This document shows positions 15,085 to 22,183 of a stretch of DNA of 26,212 bases, piece by piece. The notes beneath the pieces are model-generated. The model saw only the letters and a program-made list of their open reading frames with translations. It had not been told where the DNA came from and searched no databases. This DNA is from JANYHF01 sp031393505. Its GTDB lineage: Bacteria > Pseudomonadota > Alphaproteobacteria > Rhizobiales > Hyphomicrobiaceae. Where the stretch lies: the NCBI GenBank assembly GCA_031393505.1, contig JANMVX010000047.1, positions 1-26,212 of the forward strand. Reading direction: 5' to 3'. The first letter of the stretch is position 1, and the number at the start of each line of letters is the position of its first letter. The position numbers were made by a program, and so were the translations under genes.

Positions 15085-15498
15085 TTGAGTCTGATGATCG
15101 GGCTTGGCGTCTGCTGCGGACTGGAGAATCGGTCGGCCATTGCCGATGAAGCCGCCATAGCTGTCGACACGACCGGGCTGAAGCCATTGGGCGCGGACTG
15201 GTTGCTGGAGAATCCGTTCCGTAAAGATCCGGTGCAATATGAGGTCGCCAAGACAATCGGCATGTCCGGCTATAACCAGAACTGCGCGCGCTACCACGGC
15301 CTGGAAGTAAAATCGGGCGGACTTGCTCCCGACGTCCGCTACCTCGACGATGGCAAGCCGGGCGACGAGTGGTTTATCAATCGCCTGCGCACGGGCTTTG
15401 CGCTCAACGGCCTCACCAAGATGCCGAAGTGGGAGGGCGTGATGTCCCAGGAGGCCATGTGGGCGATCCGCTCGTACATCGAAACCCGTCAGCTTTGA
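15085..15498 (+). pseudogene. Decayed c-type cytochrome of the alcohol dehydrogenase system (PedF/c550-like)
   Basis: A 137-codon frame resembling the cytochrome c550 that accepts electrons from PQQ-dependent alcohol dehydrogenases. It has MSGYNQNCARYHGLEVKSGG, DEWFINRLRTGF, an axial-Met segment LTKMPKWEG, and MSQEAMWAIRSYIETRQ at the end. The heme site is CARYH, where the family has CARCH. A TGC to TAC change has removed the second cysteine, so normal CxxCH heme attachment is lost. The start is a weak TTG. A signal-peptide-like stretch (LSRAAALSLMIGLGVCCG) continues upstream of it, so the original ATG seems to have been removed by the deletion that also truncated the dehydrogenase. It overlaps the next gene. 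Confidence 0.75.
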
Positions 15499-16352
15499 CC
15501 GTTTCGCGCCGCACCCTGATCGCTGGCCTGGCCGCGGCGGCGCTTGCCCGGCCAGCCCTCGCTGACGAGGTCGGCGACAAGCTCGACGTCATCCTGGCGC
15601 GCAAGTCGATCAAGATTGGGGCGTATGATGATTTCGCCCCCTACTCATTTCTTGAAAAGGGTGAGATCAAGGGCGTCGACATTGAGGTTGGCAAGATCAT
15701 TGCCGATGGCTTGAAGGTGAAACCGGAGTTCGAGCTGCGACTCGCTGGCGAGTCGACCGAGACCGATTTGCGCGGCCATGTCTGGAAGGGTCCGCCCACC
15801 GGCGGCGGCGTGGTGAATGCCATGCTGCGCATTCCCTATGACAAGGACCTGCAGACCCGCAACGACATGGTGAAGCTGACCGGCCGCTATAGTGTGGAAA
15901 AGATCGCGCTGGCCTGGCGCTGGCAGAGTCTCGGGCAGAAGCCCGACGTGACCATGCTGCGCGACTTCAAGACCGGCGTCGAAATTCTCAGTACGGCCGA
16001 TTATTACCTGTCGAATATCGTCAAGGGACCCGGACAATCTGCCATCGTACATTTCCGCACCATCGACGAGGCGCTGAAGGCGCTTGGCAAGGGTGACCTC
16101 GACGCCGTGATGGGGCCGCTCGGCCAGCTCGAATACGGCAAGCGCCACGGCGGCGATGCGGTGCAAACCGGCACGCTGCTGTTGCCCGGCCTTGCTTATG
16201 GCCGCTGGACGCTCTGCGCCGCCGTCCGCACCAACTACCGCGACCTCGGCTACGCCAGCGACGACGCCATCAAGGCCGGGATCGCGGATGGGCGCATGAA
16301 AGAGGCCTTCGCCAAATACGGTCTCAGCTACACGCCACCGGACGTCGCCTGA
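15495..16352 (+). CDS. Quinoprotein dehydrogenase-associated periplasmic binding protein (MoxJ/XoxJ-like)
   Basis: A 285-residue periplasmic protein of the family-3 solute-binding fold, of the type encoded beside PQQ alcohol and methanol dehydrogenases. The export signal is SRRTLIAGLAAAALARPALA, with a twin-Arg that could direct it to Tat or Sec, and cleavage is likely after ALA. Characteristic segments are YDDFAPYSFLEKGEIKGVDI, NAMLRIPYDKDLQTRND and LGKGDLDAVMGPLGQLEYGK. XoxJ-like proteins are thought to assist dehydrogenase activation or hold it partly unfolded. The TTG start at 15495 overlaps the cytochrome stop (TTGA). It looks full length and is the only undamaged gene in this short run. 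With the dehydrogenase gone, its local role is unclear. Confidence 0.82.
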   Translation: MTVSRRTLIAGLAAAALARPALADEVGDKLDVILARKSIKIGAYDDFAPYSFLEKGEIKGVDIEVGKIIADGLKVKPEFELRLAGESTETDLRGHVWKGPPTGGGVVNAMLRIPYDKDLQTRNDMVKLTGRYSVEKIALAWRWQSLGQKPDVTMLRDFKTGVEILSTADYYLSNIVKGPGQSAIVHFRTIDEALKALGKGDLDAVMGPLGQLEYGKRHGGDAVQTGTLLLPGLAYGRWTLCAAVRTNYRDLGYASDDAIKAGIADGRMKEAFAKYGLSYTPPDVA

Positions 16353-17049
16353 TGTTGCATCGCTGGTACATGGCGTTGCTTGCCGTTGTTGCTGTGACAG
16401 TGACATTGACGAGCAATGCCTCGGCTGGCCTCATGACCCGCGAACTTCTGGCGCAACGCTTCCCGGCCCCGCTCATCGTCGGCGAGAAGGACGCGACCCT
16501 GCCGGTCTGGCCGGTGTTCCAGGGCGGGGCGCAGAACCAATTGGTCGCCTGGCTGTTCGAAACCACCGACATGGCGCCGATCCCGGGATTCTCGGGCACG
16601 CCGGCCGATCTGCTGATTGCGCTCGCCCCCGACGGCACCTTCCTGAGCGTCACGCTGCTCTCGCACCACGAGCCGGTATTCCTGGAGGGACTGGGGCCGG
16701 AACCGCTGCGGCGTTTTCTCGATCAGTACCAGGGCAAGGCCCTCAGCACGCCGATCAAGGTGGGATCAAAAATCAACAGCGCCGACAAATCGGGCAGCTC
16801 CGCCGTCTACATCGACGGCGTGCTGAAGGCGACCGCCTCCGTGCTGATCATGAATCAGTCGATCCTGGCCTCGGCCATCAAGGTCGCAAAGGCCAAGCTG
16901 GGTCTTGACTGCGCCTCGCCTTCCTCGCCTTTACGCTCGGCTTCATCGGCTGGTACGCGCAAGGACAGCTCTCGATCGTGAACCTGATCGGCATCGTCAA
17001 GGCGGTGACGCCGCTTGAACCGGAATGGATTTGTTCAACAGCCGGATGA
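16352..17049 (+). pseudogene. NosR-like FMN-binding membrane protein, internally deleted
   Basis: The first part (16352-16906) encodes a signal or anchor helix and an FMN-binding domain like those of NosR/RnfG proteins. It ends with AVYIDGVLKATASVLIMNQS and AIKVAKAKLG, where the Thr in KAT is the likely flavinylation site. Right after KAKLG the frame changes. From 16909 to 17049 another frame reads LAFLAFTLGFIGWYAQGQLS then IVNLIGIVKA, a membrane helix region that normally lies much further along in NosR-like proteins (about 700 residues). The segment between, and everything after VKA including the 4Fe-4S domain, is gone. The start overlaps the preceding stop (TGATG). As it stands it would give a 209-residue product with a nonsense tail. 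Confidence 0.78.
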
Positions 17050-17755
17050 ACGGCTGCTGGCGCTGCTGCGCTCCTCTGCGGACATCGCGCGGCCGACTGA
17101 TGGCGCCTTCGACATCACTGTGCAGCCCTATTTGCGCCGCTGGGTCGAAGCGCATGATCGGCAATCAGCGCCGAGCACGGACGAACTCGCCGATGACGGG
17201 ACGCACGTCGGCTACCGCAACGTCGCGATAGAGGCCGCAGCGATCCGCCTCGCAAAACCCGCCATGGCCATCACGCTCAACGGCATCGCGCAGGGTTTCG
17301 CCACTGATCGAGTCCTGGCGGTACTGCAACGGCACGGAATCGAACACGCTCTCCTGGACACCGGCGAAATCGGCGCCACCGGCAGCAACGGCGCGCGCGC
17401 CTGGAGCTTCGCCATCGCGCATCCCCGCCATCCCGGCGAGCTGGTTGGCATCGTCGGCCCGCTCAGCGGCTTCCTCGCCACCTCCGGCGACTACGCCACA
17501 ACCTTCTCGCCCGATTTCCGCGACAACCACATCTTCGATCCGGCCACCGGCCGCTCCCCGACCGAGCTTGCCTCCGCGACCATCCTGGCGCCGACCGGGA
17601 CGCTTGCGGACGGCCTGTCGACGGCAGCCATGGTGATGGGTGTGGAGCGCAGCCTCTCCTTGGCGAGCCGACTGCCGAACGTCGCAGCGATCCTGGTGCA
17701 GAAGAACGGCAAGATCGTCGCCTCGCCTGGCGTCGCGTTTCATCCGATCACGTAG
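17015..17755 (+). pseudogene. ApbE/NosX-like flavinyltransferase, 5' truncated
   Basis: A 246-codon frame covering most of an ApbE-family FMN transferase, the enzyme that attaches FMN to proteins such as NosR. Seen are LNRNGFVQQPDERLLALL, TDGAFDITVQPYLRRW, ITLNGIAQGFATDRVLAVL, SGDYATTF, HIFDPATGRSP and ADGLSTAAMVMG. The family normally begins about 70-80 residues earlier with a signal peptide and the first substrate-binding segment. Here homology starts abruptly at about 17009, with a stop codon upstream in frame, directly joined to the NosR-like remnant. The TTG at 17015 is probably not a functional start. The catalytic core is otherwise well kept, so the loss may be recent. Confidence 0.75.
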
Positions 17756-18122
17756 TGTCAATGGGCCGCCTCCGCGTTGCGCCAGCCAAAGCCCTTGGCG
17801 GTGTGCCAGCCGCTGAGCATGCGCGGCGAGCTGAGGCGAAAGCGCCTCCGGCCGCGTGCCATGGGCGGCTCAATCCCGGGAACACTCATCCCCGGAGGAC
17901 GACGTCGGCCGCCAGCGCGTGAGGTGTGCGGCGCCCCGCGCCAGTCGCTGTCCGCTCCCAGCGACACGAGACGCCCTTGTGTGCATCCCTGTAGAAGAGA
18001 TGAAGGGAAGTTAGTATAGAATAGATAAATTGTGAATACAAATTGAAACAGGATTAATCGATGCGATTATACTTTGGTAGTGGTCAAGTCATTTACTTCG
18101 GTGTCGGGATCTTGCGGCTCGC
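17756..18122. other. Intergenic region with AT-rich patch
   Basis: No gene is recognised here. A minus-strand frame at 17758-17967 (ending TAKGFGWRNAEAAH) is open but matches nothing I know; it could be another gene end. Between about 18008 and 18078 base composition drops sharply to AT-rich (TTAGTATAGAATAGATAAAT and following), unlike the rest of the window. This suggests either foreign DNA or a promoter-like stretch with nothing evident behind it. Confidence 0.45.
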
Positions 18123-18168
18123 AAGTGCCTGACACCCAGTACCGCGCCCAACTGGGTGTCAGGCACTT
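18123..18168. repeat. Perfect 18-bp inverted repeat
   Basis: AAGTGCCTGACACCCAGT (18123-18140) and its exact reverse complement (18151-18168) are separated by a 10-nt loop. The motif GTGCCTGACACC is another common REP/RAYT-type repeat of proteobacteria. No transposase is nearby. It abuts the left end of the 180-bp MITE that begins at 18169. Confidence 0.8.
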
Positions 18169-18348
18169 ATACCAACCTGCAGTGATCTTGACCCATCGTC
18201 TCTTGTGGAATCGAAAGCCAGTTCTATCGGGGCGCACAGCAGTGCGCCCGGCGCGCCGCATCCGACAGACTATCAGTGTTGCACACCGGGCGCGCTGCTG
18301 CGCGCCCCTACAAATCAACGATGAGTCAGCATCAATGAAGGTTGGTAT
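18169..18348 (-). mobile_element. 180-bp MITE-like repeat, copy 2 (inverted)
   Basis: The same 180-bp unit as at 4952-5131, in opposite orientation. It begins ATACCAACCTGCAGTGATC and ends CATCAATGAAGGTTGGTAT. Equal length and about 94 percent identity by eye (roughly a dozen substitutions, no gaps seen) point to transposition of a short non-autonomous element. Its right edge lies within 10 bp of where the cas5e-like homology starts. Confidence 0.85.
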
Positions 18349-18701
18349 AAGTCGATTGTGGCAGCTATCGCCGCCCCAGCCTTTGTTGCATTCGCCGGCC
18401 GCAAGGCGAACGCCCTTATGCTGCCGATGCGGCCGCAGCTCGTCGAGGCCGAAACCGTCGAAGCGGCCTTTGCCGGGTATGAGGCCGGCTGCCCCAAAGA
18501 CGTGCGTGAGCTGATGGCATCCCGGAGTTCGAAATTTTGGGCAAGCGCGAAATCTACACCGATACGGACGGCGTGCGAACCGGAGCCATTGACCGGATCG
18601 AAGAGCGGCGCGACATTCGCGAAAGCCGCGCCAAATGGCGCTTCGGCCCGTGCCGAGAAATCCTGTTGCGCGATGCAGACTCCAAAGGCGGCACCTCATG
18701 A
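18349..18701 (+). pseudogene. Probable remnant of type I-E cas5e (casD)
   Basis: The frame from 18358 reads AAIAAPAFVAFAGRKANALM then LPMRPQLVEAETVEAAFAGY. Near 18514-18520 the frame shifts, and from 18516 to 18701 it reads EFEILGKREIYTDTDGVRTG, RIEERRDIRESRAKWRFGPC and EILLRDADSKGGTS, then stop. The parts align with the C-terminal third of Cas5e: a Pro-x-F-x-x-x-GRK-x-N/C-x-L-x-x-P block, then an IY-D/E turn and a final R-D-...-R-x-x-F segment. The N-terminal two thirds are missing; homology starts right at the MITE edge. The stop overlaps the ATG of a cas6e-like start, the usual cas5e-cas6e order. The family call is from pattern memory and needs a profile search. Confidence 0.6.
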
Positions 18702-18832
18702 CGGCCCTCCATCTCTCGCGCGTTCGCCTGCGTTCGGGTCGCGGCGCCGCCGTTTCGGGGACATCCGGCGCGCGCACGTGGAACGTGACGGTCTCTGTCT
18801 GGCAACGGCAAGCCGGGTTTCTGCAGGTCTAG
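18698..18832 (+). pseudogene. Probable remnant of type I-E cas6e (casE), N-terminal scrap
   Basis: A 44-codon frame starts MTALHLSRVRLR, the form of a Cas6e N-terminus (first beta strand LxLSRVRL). Its ATG overlaps the end of the cas5e-like remnant. After about 15 residues I see no further Cas6e features, and the frame ends at 18830-18832. It is supported mainly by its position directly after the cas5e-like piece. Confidence 0.45.
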
Positions 18833-19012
18833 GCAGTGCAGTCGAACGTCTGGACACCGTCGCCTGCGGGAACGCTGGCGACTAGGCGTCCCGATGTTTC
18901 TTCAATGGCATGTTGACGAAGCGATCGACAATCAAGTTGGCGCAATGTCCAAACTGGATAAAGTAGTCCGCGCCACCTGCTCGCGGCTGTTTGCGGCGAG
19001 CTTCAGCCTAGC
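18833..19012. promoter_or_regulatory. Leader region of the HTH/solute-binding regulator
   Basis: No gene is recognised. The near-palindrome TCCAA-A-CTGGA at 18948-18958 resembles the palindrome TCCAA-T-TTGGA at 20929-20939, in front of the sugar operon. The pair may be operators of the regulator encoded between them; this is a guess from similarity and position. Confidence 0.3.
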
Positions 19013-20890
19013 ATGTTTTGCGCTGTTTCTCGCTTCGACCCTGGTCACCAGATGCCCAAAAATCCGCATACCGCCTCTCGTGCCGCACGACCGCGAAAGA
19101 GGCTCGCGCGCCGGCCCAATCGCTCAGAAAGATCGGCAGAGAGACGGTCTTCGCCCGAAGGACCCTATGAGAAGCGCATGGACGAAGACGCCGGCAGCCT
19201 TGCGGCCCCCGATCACGACCGCTTTTTCGATATGATCCTCACCTTTCAGGACACCTGTCAGGCAGTCTTCGACTTGACCAACGGCCTGCGCGAGTTGCGC
19301 ATGATTTCCGAACTCGTGCGAAGTCACTTCATCGGGCGGGTCGTCACCAGTTCGTCGTTAGCGGCCGGTTCCGGTCTGACCTACGGAACCGCAATGCGCA
19401 CGATTGACGACATGGTCAAACGTGGCTTCATCGTCAAACGGCCAAAAACTGAGACGAATCGATCATTTTCGCTCCACCCGTCGCGCGACCTTCTGGCACG
19501 ATGGCAGACATTCGCAAGGATGACTGAGTACCTCATCCGGTCACAGTTCTCGTCCGATGGCCCGAAGCCGGCAAGAAAACTTGTCCTAAAACCTGATCCA
19601 ACCGTTGTGCCTTCTCTGCCGGTTCTCGAAACGAAATTGCAGCTGAGACGCGCTCTGCGCGTCCTGGTTCATGCCGACCCGACATTTGCGGCGATGAACG
19701 CGCTGCGCAAACATTTCGAAGTGGTTCTTGGCGTGCCAATTGCCAGCCGAGCCCTGGCGATTGATCGCCTGCATGCGGAAATCATCGCAAACAGTGAGAG
19801 GGCCGTCTCCAACTATGACATTGTCGCCTGCGATCTGCCGTGGTTCGGCGAAATGGCGCAAAGTGAGCGTTTCATAGCGCTTGACGACGTTGTGGCCAAC
19901 GCCCGGATCGATGCGGGTGACATCTATCCGGACGCGCTGGCCAGCTCCCGCTATCACGGACGTCAGTACGGTATTCCGATCATGACGACGGCAGAAATGC
20001 TGGTCTATCGCACGGACGTTCTTTCGCAAGCGGGTATCGAACCGCCGCGCACGACGCAGGCGACGATCGACGCCGCGCGGCGCCTGCACAATCCCGCTCA
20101 GGGCGTCAACGGCATCGCCTGGAATGGCGGACGCGGCACTCCGGTGGGGCATACGTTCATCATGATCATGAGCGCATTTGGCCGGCCGGTGCTCAATCTC
20201 AAGCGCACTGCCGACGGCTGGGACGCCGAGACCATTTCAGGCGAGCAGATGCGGCCGGCGTTCCTGTCGGCCGAGGCGCACGATACAGCGCAGTATCTTG
20301 TCGAGCTCAAGGCTTTCTCACCATCCAACGTGCTGCAAATGGCGTGGTACGATCGCGCCCTTTCCTACGCACAAGGCCACGCCGCGATGGCCTATTCGCA
20401 CACTCTTCTCGCACCGCTCTTCGAAGGCGACGCGCACTCGCCGGCATACCGCAAGACCGGTTACTTGCCCCATCCGGCAGGCCCCAATGGCAAGCCGATC
20501 GTGCCGATGGGCGGCTACGCCTTGTCGATTCCCGCCAACATCGCGCCCGAACGCATCGCGCCCGTTTGGTCGGCTCTGCAAATACTCACGTCCGCCGAGG
20601 CCTCAAAGCTCTATCTCGCCAACGGTAGTCTCGCCAGCCCACGCATCAGTCTCAGCACGGATCCTGAAATACGATCCCTGTCGCCCGTCATTGGCGTCGT
20701 CGGATCATTCAACGAGCAGCGCATCTTTCGTATGTGGCCGCGCCCACCCGCGCCCAACATCGCGGAAGTGATTCAAATCGCGGGTGAGGAGATTCACGAT
20801 CTGCTGTCCGGGAACAAGACTGTCCAGCGAGCGCTGCGCGACGCGCAAAACCGCGCCGACCGCTCAATGCGCGCGAGAGGTATCTACTGA
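19013..20890 (+). CDS. Cytoplasmic regulator: winged-helix domain fused to family-1 solute-binding domain
   Basis: Up to 625 residues. From about 70 to 170 it looks like a winged-helix DNA-binding domain: GLRELRMISELVRSHFIGRV, then SSLAAGSGLTYGTAMRTIDD and MVKRGFIVKRP. From about 205 to 560 it resembles a family-1 (sugar-type) ABC solute-binding protein: YDIVACDLPWFGEM, YGIPIMTTAEMLVYRTDVLS and AGIEPPRTT. There is no signal peptide or membrane segment, so the binding domain must sit in the cytoplasm. It probably senses an imported sugar or intermediate and controls the operon that starts at 21134. Starts at 19013, 19052 and 19178 are all possible and none has a strong ribosome site. The first 55 residues are Arg-rich and may not be translated. 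Confidence 0.8.
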   Translation: MFCAVSRFDPGHQMPKNPHTASRAARPRKRLARRPNRSERSAERRSSPEGPYEKRMDEDAGSLAAPDHDRFFDMILTFQDTCQAVFDLTNGLRELRMISELVRSHFIGRVVTSSSLAAGSGLTYGTAMRTIDDMVKRGFIVKRPKTETNRSFSLHPSRDLLARWQTFARMTEYLIRSQFSSDGPKPARKLVLKPDPTVVPSLPVLETKLQLRRALRVLVHADPTFAAMNALRKHFEVVLGVPIASRALAIDRLHAEIIANSERAVSNYDIVACDLPWFGEMAQSERFIALDDVVANARIDAGDIYPDALASSRYHGRQYGIPIMTTAEMLVYRTDVLSQAGIEPPRTTQATIDAARRLHNPAQGVNGIAWNGGRGTPVGHTFIMIMSAFGRPVLNLKRTADGWDAETISGEQMRPAFLSAEAHDTAQYLVELKAFSPSNVLQMAWYDRALSYAQGHAAMAYSHTLLAPLFEGDAHSPAYRKTGYLPHPAGPNGKPIVPMGGYALSIPANIAPERIAPVWSALQILTSAEASKLYLANGSLASPRISLSTDPEIRSLSPVIGVVGSFNEQRIFRMWPRPPAPNIAEVIQIAGEEIHDLLSGNKTVQRALRDAQNRADRSMRARGIY

Positions 20891-21133
20891 CCGGCGGCGC
20901 GTGCCCTGGATGGGGCGACCGAATTTCATCCAATTTGGACAACTCTCCATCTTCCCGAACGCCGCCGATTGCTCATAAACCGCTAGTGACAAGAGGCCAA
21001 ACCACAAGGCCTCGGCGGTTCCGGGAGAAAGCGGCGAGCCGGAACCAAAAAAGTCTGGAAACGGGAAGGGCAAGGCCTCAGCACGCAAATTGCGTGGGTG
21101 AGGATCCGCGCCCGCCATTGAAGGGTTGCGCAG
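20891..21133. promoter_or_regulatory. Upstream region of the polyol/sugar operon
   Basis: This 243-bp gap has no gene. It holds the perfect odd palindrome TCCAA-T-TTGGA (20929-20939). A small hairpin GAGGCC...GGCCTC lies at 20993-21013. A longer symmetrical element at 21076-21103 has outer arms CCTCA/TGAGG and inner arms CACGCA-AAT-TGCGTG, 31 bp before the dehydrogenase start. One or more are likely operators. No confident -35/-10 pair could be picked. Confidence 0.4.
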
Positions 21134-22174
21134 ATGCCTCAGCCAAGCCGCATGAAGGCGGTGTTTCTGCCCGGCAACAAAAAGGTCGAAATCCGCACCG
21201 TCGAGGTGCCGGCGGCTGGCCCGGGCGAAGTGCTCATCGCCGTCAAAGCCTCATGCATCTGCCGCAGCGATCTTTCGCTCTATTACGGCAACGCTGTCGT
21301 CGGTGGGGATGCAGCAGGGGCTTGCGTTACTGGGCACGAGCCGGCTGGCCAAGTCGTGCAAGTCGGCGCCGGTGTAAAGAACTTCAAGGCCGGCGACCGC
21401 GTCGCCGTCTATCTCGGCATAGGGTGCAGTGTTTGCGAGTTCTGCCGGCAGGGCAATTACTTCCTGTGCCCGCAATGGACCTGTATCGGTTTTACCGCCA
21501 ACGGCGGCAATGCGGAGTTCATTGTCGTCCCCGAGCGCAACTGCCTGCGCATTCCCGATTGGATGTCTTACGTCGCTGCAGCGATTTCGACCGACGCGTT
21601 CGGCACTCTCTACAGCGCCTGCAAGAAACTCGGCGTCTGCGGCGCGACCGTGCTGGGCATCTGGGGCCTTGGCCCGATGGGCACGGCAGGTGTGCTCGCT
21701 GCCAAGGCGCTTGGCGCGCGCGTCGTGGCGTTCGACCCGATTGCTGAGCGGCGGGAATTTGCGATCAGCCTTGGCGCGGATCTGGCGCTTGATCCGACCG
21801 CTCAGGATGTTCAGTCGCAACTCAGGATTTTTACCGACAACGCAGGGCTGACCACCGCCATCGACTGCTCCGGCAATTCCGGCGCGCACAACATGGCGCT
21901 TGACGCGTTGCGCCCCGGCGGCAAGGCGGCCTTCATCGGCGAAGCTCGGGAAAGCACCATCAAGCCGAGCGATCAGCTCATTCGCAAGCAGATCACGCTG
22001 ATGGGCTCCTGGTATTTCAACATCGGCGAATACGAAGAAATCCTGCGTGTTCTGCACAGTCACAAAATTGATCTCGAGCGCCTCGCCACCCACCGCTTCA
22101 GCCTCGATGACGCAGAAACGGCGTTCCGTATGTTCGATGAACGCAAGACCGAAAAAGCTGTGTTTGTCCTCTGA
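21134..22174 (+). CDS. Zinc-dependent medium-chain alcohol/polyol dehydrogenase
   Basis: A 346-residue MDR-family NAD(P)-dependent dehydrogenase. Catalytic zinc ligands are likely Cys43 (CICRSDL), His68-Glu69 (TGHEPAG) and Asp154. The structural zinc site is Cys98, Cys101, Cys104 and Cys112 (CSVCEFCRQGNYFLC). The nucleotide-binding turn GIWGLGPMG is at 175-183, and FDP ends the second strand. It is closest in style to sorbitol/threonine-type dehydrogenases. A GAAGGG site precedes the ATG. Nine bases separate its stop from the isomerase-like gene, so it heads an operon with the uptake system and probably oxidises the imported polyol or sugar. The exact substrate is unknown. Confidence 0.92.
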   Translation: MPQPSRMKAVFLPGNKKVEIRTVEVPAAGPGEVLIAVKASCICRSDLSLYYGNAVVGGDAAGACVTGHEPAGQVVQVGAGVKNFKAGDRVAVYLGIGCSVCEFCRQGNYFLCPQWTCIGFTANGGNAEFIVVPERNCLRIPDWMSYVAAAISTDAFGTLYSACKKLGVCGATVLGIWGLGPMGTAGVLAAKALGARVVAFDPIAERREFAISLGADLALDPTAQDVQSQLRIFTDNAGLTTAIDCSGNSGAHNMALDALRPGGKAAFIGEARESTIKPSDQLIRKQITLMGSWYFNIGEYEEILRVLHSHKIDLERLATHRFSLDDAETAFRMFDERKTEKAVFVL

Positions 22175-22183
22175 GGTGTGACC

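Noticed and set aside
13955..15256. 433-codon single gene with response regulator at the C-terminus
   Set aside because: The N-terminal half is antisense cytochrome plus a dehydrogenase remnant joined by chance in frame; the regulator has its own ATG at 14635 and a terminator lies just upstream.
17876..17902. GGGAACAC and TCATCCCC words recalling type I-E CRISPR repeats
   Set aside because: The words are in the wrong order with no spacer and occur once; probably chance, though a cas5e-like relic lies about 450 bp away.
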